Source of the DNA: Bacteroidota bacterium
GTDB taxonomy: Bacteria > Bacteroidota > Bacteroidia > Chitinophagales > Chitinophagaceae
DNA length: 30,372 nt
NCBI GenBank assembly: GCA_005883855.1
Contig: VBAU01000276.1
Span: forward strand, 1 to 30,372
Reading direction: 5' to 3'
Below, piece after piece: positions 1 to 8,029 of this stretch. The position numbers and the translations under genes are program-made. Position 1 is the stretch's first letter. Each line of letters opens with the position of its first letter. Below the pieces are notes generated by a model. It saw only the letters and a list, made by a program, of their open reading frames with translations. It was not told the DNA's origin and did not search any database.

Positions 1-2
1 AT

Positions 3-1505
3 CGAAAAAATCAATTCCAGTTTTCGCTGGGGCAGTCACTGTTTTGGATGTCACTATTTTACGAAACTGCTGGCGAGTATCAAACAGCCTTAAGCGTGAT
101 CCAACAAGCAAGACCCTATGTAAACGAAGGTCCTTTATTCAAAGACGTATGGTCTGCTACGATTGGCGATATATACAGATTGTTGGGCAAATATGACTCT
201 GCCTCCTATTATCTAAACCCTTTCAACACCGATGCCGATCCTTCACTCTTAGGGCGAAAAAATCTTAGCCGCTTATATATTGATTTAGGCGATTATGACA
301 AAGCTCTATCCCTTATAAATTCTCTGATTGAAATAAAGAACTATCCAGCTGACCCGGACAGCCGAGGAGTGCTTTTCACGATTTCGGCATCCGCGTGTTT
401 TGGGAAGAAAGACTATACATCAGCTTTAAAATTTGCTAGAGAAGGTCTGCCCATGTTAAAGGCTGGCCACAGAAAAGTAAGAATGATTGATAACTACGAG
501 TTGTTGGCTAAGATATTCCATTGTTTGCGCAAAGACGACAGCGCCTATTATTATCAGACAAGATTTTATGAAATGAAAGATTCTATCGTCAATCGTCAAT
601 TTTTGTGGAGATTGAACAACTATAAGAATGAGGCGGATGAAGAAAAGAAAACCAGCCAGATCAACTTACTCAACAAAGAAAACCAATTAAAAGATCAAAA
701 ACTGAAACAACAAGCACTCGTGAGAAATAGTTTAGTCGGTGGATTTATCTTGCTTTTTCTTTTGGCCTTGGTTATTTTCCGCAACCTCTCACTTAAACGA
801 AAAAAGGAACGAGCAGAATTACAAAAAAAAGGATCCGAATTGGAAATGCAGGCATTGAGGGCTCAAATGAACCCCCATTTTATATTTAATTGCCTCAGCT
901 CGATCAATAAGTTCATTCTAAAAGAAGATACCGACACTGCCTCCGACTATCTCACACGATTTTCGCGACTGATCCGAACGGTACTCACGAACTCACAACT
1001 TTCGTTGATTCCACTGAGCGACGAGATCGAAATGGTGCGGTTGTACCTCGAAATGGAAAGACTCCGCTTCAGTGATTCTTTTGATTACAACATCATTTAT
1101 GAAAACACCATTGAATCCGAAACCATTTATATTCCACCAATGCTATTGCAGCCATTTTGCGAAAATGCGATCTGGCATGGATTGATGCACAAACAAGGAC
1201 AAGGCAAGCTGGATGTAACGATGAGCGTTGTCAATGACCAGCTTCAATGCGTGATTGCCGACAATGGAATTGGTAGAGAAAAAGCGGCCGAAATGAAAAC
1301 AAAATCGGGGGTGAAACAAAAGTCCTTCGGCTTAAAAATTACAACTGAAAGACTTGCTCTATTCAACAATGAAAAGTCTGCTGATAGCTTCTTTCGCACA
1401 GAAGACGTATTGGATCAAGATGGAAATATTTCGGGAACAAAGGTCATTCTAAACATAAAATTGAAACAACAAGCCACCACACAAACTGTTAATGAACCGG
1501 CATGA
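3..1505 (+). CDS. LytS-type sensor histidine kinase with TPR-like sensor region (5' partial)
   Basis: Membrane sensor kinase that would phosphorylate the adjacent LytTR response regulator. The frame is open to the left edge, so the first ATG (48) is probably internal and the N-terminus lies outside the window. Counted from that ATG: helical repeats resembling TPRs (residues 1-190), a coiled stretch, one membrane segment (about 230-246, GGFILLFLLALVIF), a second coiled stretch, then the His_kinase domain with the phospho-acceptor motif NPHFIFN (about 274), an N-box ENAIWHGLMHK (about 372) and the ATP-lid motif DNGIGREKA (about 404). This order is typical of the Bacteroidota LytS/YehU class. 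The stop overlaps the regulator start by four bases (ATGA), so the two are translationally coupled. The kinase at 13361-15493 is a clear paralogue. The input signal cannot be told from the sequence. Confidence 0.9.
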   Translation, partial: RKNQFQFSLGQSLFWMSLFYETAGEYQTALSVIQQARPYVNEGPLFKDVWSATIGDIYRLLGKYDSASYYLNPFNTDADPSLLGRKNLSRLYIDLGDYDKALSLINSLIEIKNYPADPDSRGVLFTISASACFGKKDYTSALKFAREGLPMLKAGHRKVRMIDNYELLAKIFHCLRKDDSAYYYQTRFYEMKDSIVNRQFLWRLNNYKNEADEEKKTSQINLLNKENQLKDQKLKQQALVRNSLVGGFILLFLLALVIFRNLSLKRKKERAELQKKGSELEMQALRAQMNPHFIFNCLSSINKFILKEDTDTASDYLTRFSRLIRTVLTNSQLSLIPLSDEIEMVRLYLEMERLRFSDSFDYNIIYENTIESETIYIPPMLLQPFCENAIWHGLMHKQGQGKLDVTMSVVNDQLQCVIADNGIGREKAAEMKTKSGVKQKSFGLKITTERLALFNNEKSADSFFRTEDVLDQDGNISGTKVILNIKLKQQATTQTVNEPA

Positions 1506-2192
1506 TCAAAGCCATTATCGTCGACGATGAACGCCACAGTTGTGATGCATTAAAAATGCTTCTTGAAAAATGTTGTTCGCAAGTGCAGGTGATCGCAACA
1601 TGCTATTCCGGAGCAGAAGCGATTGAGGCGATAAATGAACAGAATCCCCAGCTCATTTTCCTGGATATTGAAATGCCTCATATGAATGGCTTTCAAATGC
1701 TGGAACAAATACCGGAAATAAATTTTGAAATCATTTTTACTACCAGCTATGATCAATATGCCATCACAGCTTTTAAGTTCAGCGCTCTTGATTATTTGCT
1801 GAAACCGGTTGACCGTGAAGAGTTGCAGAAGGCGGTGGAAAAAGTTTCAAAAAAGATCAATCCTGTCATTCCCGAGCAGCTACAGATCTTATTGCAAAAA
1901 ATAAATCAGCCTGCGGTGCAGGTCCAACGCATTGCCTTACCAACCATGCAGGGATTGGAATTCATTCACGTTGATTCAATCATCCGGTGCTGCGCCAGTA
2001 ACAACTACAGATATGCTCACTGATTATGCATTTCTTCGTGTTCATAATTCCCATATTGTAAATGTAAATGCCGTCACCCGGTACATAAAAGGCGAGGGAG
2101 GTTACCTGGTCATGTCTGACGGCGCGACTGTCGACGTCTCTCGTAGCCGCAAAGAACTTCTAATGCAAAGATTGCAGCCCTCTAAGTTTTGA
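1502..2192 (+). pseudogene. LytTR-family response regulator, broken by a 65-bp deletion in the DNA-binding domain
   Basis: Partner of the upstream LytS kinase. The receiver domain is complete: acidic pocket VDDE, phospho-acceptor Asp in FLDIEMP, switch residues in FTTSYDQYAI and Lys in LLKPVD. The frame stops at 2021-2023 soon after the start of the LytTR domain (after SNNYRYAH). The rest of the domain (from LTDYAFLRVHNSHIV through GEGGYLVMSDGATVDVSRSRK) continues in another frame to 2192. The intact paralogue at 15486-16226 aligns without other internal gaps. After allowing for five extra C-terminal residues here, this copy is exactly 65 bp shorter, which removes about 22 residues of the LytTR sheet and shifts the frame. 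The product would be a receiver domain with a stub. A miscalled base cannot explain a loss of this size, although an assembly error could. Its last bases overlap the convergent methyltransferase gene. Confidence 0.85.
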
Positions 2193-2856
2193 GTGCCCTT
2201 ACAATCTCTCTTTTTCCTGGCGGCCCCGGAATTTTTTCGACAACAAAACCCTCTGCCCGCATAGCTCTTCGAATAGTACCCTTGCTGGAATAAGTTATAA
2301 GAATTCCTCCCGGCCTTAAGATTGAAAACATCTTTTCAAAAATTCGTTGTGTCCACAATTCCGGTTGAACATTGGGATCAAAGGCATCGAAGTAAATAAG
2401 ATCAAAAGTTTCGGAGGTTTCAAAGTTCAAGAGGTTGTCCCCTCTTTTTAAAAATGAAAAATTTGGGCGGATTGCGATTTGCTCTTCCCACGCACATTCA
2501 TGAAACCGTTCAAAAATTTTTTGAAGATCTTGCCGTTGAAGTACGTTGCAATAATTTAACGTTTTCGCTTCTTCGGGCTTTAAAGGATCGAGTTCGATAG
2601 TTTCGTAATAAATATTTTGCTTTTGCTTTTCCGATTCGATCAGTGTAAGCAGAGCGTTTAGTCCTGTGCCGAAGCCCATTTCGAAGATCCGAACCGCGTC
2701 TGACCGCTCCAAGCGGTCTGACGCGTAAAACCCCGCCTCAATAAAAACATGCCTGGATTCCTGGATAGCTCCATGAATGGAATGATAAGTCACTCCCATC
2801 TCACGAATTTTCATGGAATGTGAACCATCACCTGTATAAATAATTTCTCTTTCCAC
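2182..2856 (-). CDS. mnmD: MnmD-like tRNA (mnm5s2U34) methyltransferase
   Basis: SAM-dependent methyltransferase of the DUF752/MnmC N-terminal family. Known members methylate 5-aminomethyl-2-thiouridine at the tRNA wobble position to give mnm5s2U. The 224 residues begin with the family-typical IIYTGDGSHSMKI. They carry a glycine-rich SAM-binding loop EMGFGTGLNALL (about 59-70) and the family motif YFDAFDPNVQPELWT (about 156-170), which corresponds to the DGFAPAxNPxMW motif of MnmC. No FAD-oxidase half is present, so this is the stand-alone form found in many bacteria rather than the bifunctional MnmC of Escherichia coli. The gene is convergent with the decayed response regulator, overlapping by 11 bases, and divergent from the glycosylase gene. 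The ATG at 2856 gives a full-length protein. Confidence 0.85.
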   Translation of the reverse strand: MEREIIYTGDGSHSMKIREMGVTYHSIHGAIQESRHVFIEAGFYASDRLERSDAVRIFEMGFGTGLNALLTLIESEKQKQNIYYETIELDPLKPEEAKTLNYCNVLQRQDLQKIFERFHECAWEEQIAIRPNFSFLKRGDNLLNFETSETFDLIYFDAFDPNVQPELWTQRIFEKMFSILRPGGILITYSSKGTIRRAMRAEGFVVEKIPGPPGKREIVRALKT

Positions 2857-2891
2857 TCATCAAATTTCAGCAAGTTTTTTCTTTTTGATTA

Positions 2892-2917
2892 TTCAATTTC
2901 GAATTTCGAATTTTGAG
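2892..2917. repeat. Short self-complementary repeat (TTCGAAA-type units)
   Basis: Consecutive imperfect copies of an AATTTCG/TTCGAA unit lie just before the glycosylase start, in the 65-bp gap between two divergent genes. The TTCGAA core is its own reverse complement, so both strands look alike. It resembles the other short repeats at gene junctions in this window. No function is evident. Confidence 0.6.
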
Positions 2918-2921
2918 TCTC

Positions 2922-3539
2922 ATGCAATATATCGCTCACCTCAGCAAGGATGAAAAACTGAAGATGCTCATTGAGCAGCACGGAACGTTTACACTCAAGA
3001 AACAAAAGAATCTGTACTTATACCTCTGCTACTCTATCATGAGTCAGCAACTATCCACCAAGGTGGCAAGCGTCATCAGAAAACGATTTCTTGACCTGTA
3101 TGGCGGCGAACCAAGCCCCGATCAAATTGTAAATACACCCTTTGAAAAATTAAGGAGTATTGGCTTGAGTAATGCCAAAGTAAACTACGTGCAGAATGTG
3201 GCGCGTTTTCAAATCGAGAAGGGAATGGATCCCAAAGTACTTTCAAAAATGGACAACGAAGAGGTGATCGAATATCTTACGCAAATAAAAGGCGTGGGGC
3301 GATGGACGACTGAAATGTTGCTCATGTTTGCGCTTAGCCGGGAAGATGTTTTTGCCGTGGATGACCTGGGATTACAGCAGGCTATGATCCGCCTGTACGA
3401 TTTAAGACACCGAAAGAAAAAGATCATGCTCGATAAGATTTCAAAAATATCTCAACAATGGAGTCCTTATCGTACCTATGCATGTATGTATTTGTGGAGG
3501 TGGAAGGATAATTCACCCCCGCTAAATGGCAAGGGCTAA
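2922..3539 (+). CDS. DNA-3-methyladenine glycosylase (AlkA-like, HhH-GPD family)
   Basis: Base-excision repair enzyme that would remove alkylated purines from DNA. The 205-residue protein has the HhH-GPD core: an N-terminal helix containing SIMSQQLSTKVA, the helix-hairpin-helix LTQIKGVGRWTTEMLL (about 122-137) and, just after it, the catalytic aspartate in FAVDDLGLQQ. There is no C-terminal Cys4 iron-sulfur motif, which argues against the Nth/MutY branch and for the compact AlkA-like branch common in Bacteroidota. I chose ATG 2922. A TTG nine bases upstream (2913) is in frame but sits in the short repeat and adds only three residues. No Shine-Dalgarno sequence is visible, as is usual in this phylum. 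The next gene is convergent. Confidence 0.85.
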   Translation: MQYIAHLSKDEKLKMLIEQHGTFTLKKQKNLYLYLCYSIMSQQLSTKVASVIRKRFLDLYGGEPSPDQIVNTPFEKLRSIGLSNAKVNYVQNVARFQIEKGMDPKVLSKMDNEEVIEYLTQIKGVGRWTTEMLLMFALSREDVFAVDDLGLQQAMIRLYDLRHRKKKIMLDKISKISQQWSPYRTYACMYLWRWKDNSPPLNGKG

Positions 3540-3555
3540 ATACATCTCTGGCAAA

Positions 3556-3578
3556 GTTCCAATCATCGGAACCTTGTT
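3556..3578 (+). terminator. Weak candidate terminator hairpin after the glycosylase gene
   Basis: GTTCC and GGAAC pair around the loop AATCATC and are followed by CTTGTTT. The stem is only five base pairs and the T-run is interrupted, so this is tentative. It lies 16 bases after the stop codon, between two convergent genes. Confidence 0.3.
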
Positions 3579-3613
3579 TACGAACAGAAACTTTGTCAAA
3601 GATGACGAACTCT

Positions 3614-4354
3614 CTAACTTTTGAATTGATATCTTAACCCAATCGTCGGATAAACCTGGAAGGAATTATCGTTGGTCAAAACATGATAATACAAGTTGAC
3701 CCTTGAGCCAAATGAAAAACCACCCTTGATCTTGTACCAAATCTGGGGTTCGCCGTAAAAAGAAATTTTCTTCCCATTTGTTCCCGCCGTATAGCTATCC
3801 CCCTGGTTTCTGTTGACTGTCCACAACTCCACATCCCCGGCAAATTGTAATTTATAGTTCATAACCCCTTTCCACCAATAGAAAGAAGTAAGCAAATCAT
3901 GACTCGGCTTTTTAAAATTATGATAGGTATAACAGGCATGTACATTGAACCATGCATCTTGCCATTGAAAGGGATGACTAAGTCCTAATGAAAACGCATT
4001 GCTGATATAAAACCCATAAGAGCCAGGTTCCGCAATACCCAAGCCTCCGCTGTATTGCAGCTGAACAAATATTTTCGGTTTCCAGCAACGGAAGGACTGC
4101 GAAACTTCCATGTAGTACTTGCCAATATTGTTCTTCGCCCCGATAAGGTCGGCTTGCGCCTTTAAAAGAAAAGAGCCGGGTTTTATAAGAGACGTTCCCG
4201 AGTCCTGGGATTTAAAGTATTCGAAAACAATCATTGGGAAATTTTTTGGATTGTGCTTGGGGTCAAGTGTGTGCCTCAGGTCGTAGTGCAATTGTAACTG
4301 CTGGGAAAAAATGTGCGGTGGAATTCCCAGTAAAATGACAATGATAAGTCGCAT
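3614..4354 (-). CDS. DUF5020-family outer-membrane protein
   Basis: Exported protein that resembles the DUF5020 family of Bacteroidota, predicted outer-membrane beta-barrels related to nucleoside-specific channel-like proteins. The family assignment rests on recalled sequence pattern, chiefly LHYDLRHTLDPKHNPKNFP near the mature N-terminus followed by IVFEYFKSQD. There is a signal peptide (MRLIIVILLGIPPHIFSQQ), alternating aromatic/polar strands throughout, and a C-terminal strand ending in IGLRYQFKS. I use ATG 4354. An upstream in-frame TTG (4375) would add seven residues before the signal peptide. It is convergent with the glycosylase gene and divergent from the next gene. The transported substrate, if any, is unknown. 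Confidence 0.7.
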   Translation of the reverse strand: MRLIIVILLGIPPHIFSQQLQLHYDLRHTLDPKHNPKNFPMIVFEYFKSQDSGTSLIKPGSFLLKAQADLIGAKNNIGKYYMEVSQSFRCWKPKIFVQLQYSGGLGIAEPGSYGFYISNAFSLGLSHPFQWQDAWFNVHACYTYHNFKKPSHDLLTSFYWWKGVMNYKLQFAGDVELWTVNRNQGDSYTAGTNGKKISFYGEPQIWYKIKGGFSFGSRVNLYYHVLTNDNSFQVYPTIGLRYQFKS

Positions 4355-4469
4355 CGAAAAAATTAAAATTCGCAAACAAATTTCTTTGTGCTGTTTTTAA
4401 CGAGGCGGCAGTGGCGTGGAAATCTGCTGGAATTGTAGATTTGATCCAAAATAACCGAACAACAGTGCC

Positions 4470-5633
4470 ATGAATGACGTCGATGCCTCCGCTTTTATTC
4501 GTTTATTCAAAGAAGCTCACGAGAAATGCTTTGGTCATTCAATAGTTGATCCTCTTTCGGAAACAGAGAGCAAGCTTTTTTCCAATAAGATTTTTGATCA
4601 AACTGGTCTAGTTATCGGAGCGAAAAGCATAAAGAATTACTCACTCTATATTCTGAATCCTCAGGTTAAAAACGAAAACCCGTCGATGGCCACATTAGAC
4701 ACATTCGCCCGGTATATATTGAATGCACCCTATACAGACGAGGTTCAGCGCAAAAACAAGGAGAGTCATTATCCCTACTGGTTTCAATTCAAGGACCAGG
4801 CTGTTAGATCCCAAAAAAAGACAGGCACCACAAAGGCATCATTGTGGTGGATTACCCTTTCTTCAATCGGCGCAATTCTCGCTTTGCTCACTCTTTGGTT
4901 CCTCAAGCACAACAAAAACCAGGAATCCGTCATCGATAACTTTTATTCTTTAACTGAAGATTCTTTGGCCCGGCGGGGATGGTTTGTTCAGTCAAAGGAC
5001 GAATCATCTTGGGAAAAAAGAAATGAACGACCGGGCTCTGTCAGCCTGTTTACGTTAAAAGGAGACAACTGGCCTGACTCCTTAAACAAGCCTGAAATAA
5101 AGAACCTCTTGCTAAGAAAAATATCCTCCGAGTGCTTTACTACTGAAGTTCATTTGATGGACTTCGTTCCGAAAGAAAATTGGCAGCAAGCAGGTATCCT
5201 GCTATTGGAGGATACGAATTTCACCGGGAAGGGTCTCAGGATGTCTTTATTGTACAACGATTTTTATGGCGGCTTCCCAAAATCGAGGGAGTTAGTCATA
5301 CAAGGAGTTGTTTCGAATGGAAAAGATTTTGACAAACCTGAAGAAATAGCACACCAATTGATCTACAAACTCGATTCGACGAATGAAGACCTGGTGAAGC
5401 AAAACCTGCAGCATTTGGCTTTGCGTATTGAAAAAAATGGGAAAAAATTCAGGTTGCTTTATGCAAACGGACCGTTAGCCAATTCCGCGTTCAAAGAAAT
5501 AATCAGCCGGGATATCGACATGAAACCACGATTTGTCGGACTATTCGCACTTAGGGGGTTTGTTGATAGCGCCTCGGCTATTCCCGCTAAGTTTGATTTC
5601 TTTAACTACATTCCACAGAAATGCGAGAAATAA
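4470..5633 (+). CDS. Single-pass membrane protein: HTH-like N-terminal domain plus concanavalin-like C-terminal domain
   Basis: Not assigned to a named gene. Residues 1-105 resemble a helical domain found at the start of many Bacteroidota proteins. The visible pattern is FSNKIFDQTGLVIGAKSIKN, then NPSMATLDTFARYIL, similar to the LSxxIxxKTGxxISxxTLKR and PSxxTLDxLAxY signature. Next come one membrane segment (about 124-145, LWWITLSSIGAILALLTLWFL), a short linker, and a 230-residue domain. Features such as GWFVQSKDESSWEKRNERPG and ENWQQAGILLLED recall the DUF1349/beta-xylosidase C-terminal concanavalin-like fold, which often binds carbohydrate. The likely topology is N-terminus inside and lectin-like domain outside, which could link an extracellular ligand to a cytoplasmic partner. 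That role is inference. There is no signal peptide. The next gene is convergent, 13 bases away. Confidence 0.65.
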   Translation: MNDVDASAFIRLFKEAHEKCFGHSIVDPLSETESKLFSNKIFDQTGLVIGAKSIKNYSLYILNPQVKNENPSMATLDTFARYILNAPYTDEVQRKNKESHYPYWFQFKDQAVRSQKKTGTTKASLWWITLSSIGAILALLTLWFLKHNKNQESVIDNFYSLTEDSLARRGWFVQSKDESSWEKRNERPGSVSLFTLKGDNWPDSLNKPEIKNLLLRKISSECFTTEVHLMDFVPKENWQQAGILLLEDTNFTGKGLRMSLLYNDFYGGFPKSRELVIQGVVSNGKDFDKPEEIAHQLIYKLDSTNEDLVKQNLQHLALRIEKNGKKFRLLYANGPLANSAFKEIISRDIDMKPRFVGLFALRGFVDSASAIPAKFDFFNYIPQKCEK

Positions 5634-5646
5634 CCTTACTTCACTC

Positions 5647-6138
5647 TTATTGTAAATTCTTTGCCGCCAACTTTAGAAGTTGCTCAGCATCTTTCACCGA
5701 TTGCACGAGCAGCAATAAATATTCCGTGTTCATTTTCTGCCCTGCAGAAGTTTTATAAAAACTTATCAATTCATCAAGTTCCTTTTCAGTAAAAGTCCTT
5801 CTGTAAATATTGATGACACTATTTTCAAGCAATTTGCTGGTCCTTCCCGTTGTGATCTCATCGACCAATTTTTGATAGAATTCTTTGGAGTGAGCAGTGT
5901 CTTTTTGTTGTTCCTCTGCGATTTTTAATCGTAAAATAGTTTCGAGTGTGAGCCCCTTTTGCTCACTTCTGAGCTCTCTTACTTTTTTGGAGAATGAGTC
6001 ATTAGGAACGGATACTGTATCGGCTTTTACTATGTCTGCCGTATCCAATGCCTTAATCCTCTTTATTAGCGCGCTATCAATTTGTGAATAGCAATGACCG
6101 TAAATAAATAAGGCCAATACAAAAAGTACAACCTTCAT
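5647..6138 (-). CDS. Secreted DUF2059-family protein
   Basis: Small exported helical protein of 163 residues. A signal peptide (MKVVLFVLALFIYGHCYSQ) is followed by a low-complexity linker. The last 90 residues carry the DUF2059 pattern, with the hallmark RTFTEKELDELISFYKTSAG followed by QKM. The function of DUF2059 is unknown. I chose ATG 6138 because it begins the signal peptide and keeps the gene clear of the epimerase stop 13 bases upstream. A longer frame start at 6204 would lie inside that gene. It is probably the last gene of a three-gene run with the barrel protein and the epimerase. Confidence 0.75.
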   Translation of the reverse strand: MKVVLFVLALFIYGHCYSQIDSALIKRIKALDTADIVKADTVSVPNDSFSKKVRELRSEQKGLTLETILRLKIAEEQQKDTAHSKEFYQKLVDEITTGRTSKLLENSVINIYRRTFTEKELDELISFYKTSAGQKMNTEYLLLLVQSVKDAEQLLKLAAKNLQ

Positions 6139-6151
6139 AAAAAAAAATTCG

Positions 6152-7258
6152 TTATAATATGATGTTCTCAAACGTGCCAAGTTTTTCTTCTTCAATCCAT
6201 GCACCTAACCCCGGTGCTTCCGGAACCTTATTTTCGTGGTAAGTCATTCCGCCGCTAACAGGATCTTCCGTAAACATCAACGGCGTATCAAAATCACAAT
6301 ACAAAATATCATCACTGCATAAGGCGAGATGAGCAAAGGCTGTCATCCCTAACCGCGATTCCATAAAAGCTCCTACCTGCATTTTCATTTTTGCTTTTTC
6401 CGCCAATGAAATGATCTTTAACGCATCATAGATACCACCCGATTTTCCCAGTTTTATATTGATCATGTCACAGGCCCTTAAATCGATCAGTCTTTTTGCA
6501 TCATGATGGTCGCAACAACTTTCGTCGGCCATAATTGGAATGGGACTCTTCTTTCGAACTTTTTTTAATCTCATAAAATCCCAACGCGGAATGGGTTCTT
6601 CGCAATGTTGTATATCGTATCGCTCAAGTTCTTTCAATGTATCAATGGCTGTTTTTACGTTCCAACCCTGGTTGGCGTCAATGCGCAACGGCATTTCATA
6701 GCCGATGGCTTCGCGGATCAGGTGAATTCGTTCCGCGTCCTTGTCCATGCTTTCGCCCAATTTTACCTTGATCACAGGAAAACCTTCCGCTTTATACTTT
6801 GCGGCATCCTCGGCCATTTTTGTTGCATCGCCAAGACTAACTGTATAATCAGTAACAAGGGTCTTATTGTTTTTCCCACCTAAAAATTTATACAATGGCA
6901 AGCCGGCGTACTGAGAGGCAATGTCATAAAGTGCCATGTCAATGGCACTTTTAATACTGCTGTTACCGTAAATTGTTTTGTCCATCGTCTGTATGCAGTC
7001 CTTTATGTCCAGCACATTCTTTTTCTTTAGCACTTTAGCCAGGTATTGCGCGACAATAAAACAAGTGTCTATACTTTCTCCGTTAATGCTCATGTAGGGA
7101 CTGCATTCACCAAATCCAGCATGATCAGCCGTCTTAATTACCACGATAACGCTTTCTGCATCGTATTGTGCACCCAACGATATAACAAATGGCTCTTTTA
7201 AAGGAATCATCAATTTATAGATGCCAATGCTTTTGATCTGTAACCCTTTCTTTGCCAT
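6152..7258 (-). CDS. Dipeptide epimerase (L-Ala-D/L-Glu epimerase-like, enolase superfamily)
   Basis: Cytoplasmic TIM-barrel enzyme of the muconate-lactonising subgroup. Characterised relatives epimerise L-Ala-D/L-Glu during murein peptide recycling, but dipeptide specificity varies. All catalytic elements are present over 368 residues: KVKLG with K164/K166, metal ligands D194 (RIDANQGW), E220 (CEEP) and D245 (ADES), the second catalytic lysine K269 (NIKLGKSGG), and a DxD loop near 322-324 (CDFDTP) that in dipeptide epimerases contacts the substrate amino group. The N-terminal capping domain is complete. It starts 16 bases after the barrel-protein gene and ends 13 bases before the DUF2059 gene, so the three probably share a transcript. 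Substrate specificity cannot be read with certainty. Confidence 0.85.
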   Translation of the reverse strand: MAKKGLQIKSIGIYKLMIPLKEPFVISLGAQYDAESVIVVIKTADHAGFGECSPYMSINGESIDTCFIVAQYLAKVLKKKNVLDIKDCIQTMDKTIYGNSSIKSAIDMALYDIASQYAGLPLYKFLGGKNNKTLVTDYTVSLGDATKMAEDAAKYKAEGFPVIKVKLGESMDKDAERIHLIREAIGYEMPLRIDANQGWNVKTAIDTLKELERYDIQHCEEPIPRWDFMRLKKVRKKSPIPIMADESCCDHHDAKRLIDLRACDMINIKLGKSGGIYDALKIISLAEKAKMKMQVGAFMESRLGMTAFAHLALCSDDILYCDFDTPLMFTEDPVSGGMTYHENKVPEAPGLGAWIEEEKLGTFENIIL

Positions 7259-7274
7259 TTATGGAAATTAATCA

Positions 7275-7946
7275 TTAAAAAAGTATGCGCAAACCCACAG
7301 AGAGAATCGCGACAAGAGGTGCGTTATCATTAACAAGCAGGTATTTGCTTGGGTAATCGGTCGTTGGAATCCAAATCTTTCCTTCTGAATAAACAAAAGC
7401 TGCCGCAGACACAGGGATTTCCCAACCCAATCCAAGATCAAATGTGAGTCGCTTAAAATGACCCTTGCCACTCACAGGGTACGCGGGAGGATTATATAAC
7501 GACGTATCTATGACCATGGAAAAACTATTATTAGCCTTACCAAACAATAATCCAAATCCGGTAATGGTATAGAGATTCCATTTTATTTCTGCATCGAATT
7601 TTCCAACCAGGTACTGTTTCCACCCAATGGAAATTTGATGGAACCGAACCTCTGCATCATTGGTAAACCCAATTTCTTGCGGGGAAGTAGTTGGCGACTT
7701 TGCGGTAGCAGTTAAGGAGTTTTTAAATTTCCCAACTGAATAATAGGAAATCAGGCCATAGGCAGTCCCTTTGGAACTAAAGTGCCAATCAAAGACAATG
7801 TTCTGACCTAAAGCCCAAAAGCGCTGGTCCTCTTTCAAACTTCGTTGCGCAGAAATATCTGTTGCAACGCTCACACGAACTTGCGAAAAAGCCGGTTGAT
7901 AAGAAATGCAAAGGACCAACAGGGATATCGTTTTGCTCGTTGTCAA
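7275..7946 (-). CDS. Small secreted outer-membrane beta-barrel protein, unknown function
   Basis: Not recognised beyond architecture. The 223-residue protein starts with a signal peptide (about 1-21, ending QPAFSQ). Alternating hydrophobic/polar strands rich in G, Y, F and W follow, and the protein ends LVAILSVGLRILF with a terminal phenylalanine, as expected of a small outer-membrane barrel. The start appears to be TTG 7946. An in-frame stop lies two codons upstream and no ATG lies before the signal peptide, so TTG is the only plausible start unless the reading frame has been disturbed. It is followed at 16 bases by the epimerase gene and is probably the first gene of that run. Confidence 0.6.
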   Translation of the reverse strand: MTTSKTISLLVLCISYQPAFSQVRVSVATDISAQRSLKEDQRFWALGQNIVFDWHFSSKGTAYGLISYYSVGKFKNSLTATAKSPTTSPQEIGFTNDAEVRFHQISIGWKQYLVGKFDAEIKWNLYTITGFGLLFGKANNSFSMVIDTSLYNPPAYPVSGKGHFKRLTFDLGLGWEIPVSAAAFVYSEGKIWIPTTDYPSKYLLVNDNAPLVAILSVGLRILF

Positions 7947-7977
7947 GGATTACTTACAATGTTAAATTAACAACAAA

Positions 7978-8006
7978 GCCATTCGAAACCCAAAGTAACG
8001 AATGGC
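7978..8006 (-). terminator. Rho-independent terminator of the S46 peptidase gene
   Basis: GCCATTCG and CGAATGGC form a perfect 8-bp stem around a 13-base loop. On the minus strand the stem is followed by the T-rich CTTTGTTGTT. It lies 24 bases beyond the stop of the S46 peptidase gene. Confidence 0.6.
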
Positions 8007-8029
8007 CTTGATAAAAACATCACACCCGT

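Noticed and set aside
1932..2192. Programmed frameshift joining the two frames of the first response regulator
   Set aside because: About 22 residues of the LytTR domain are physically absent compared with the paralogue, so frameshifting could not restore the domain.
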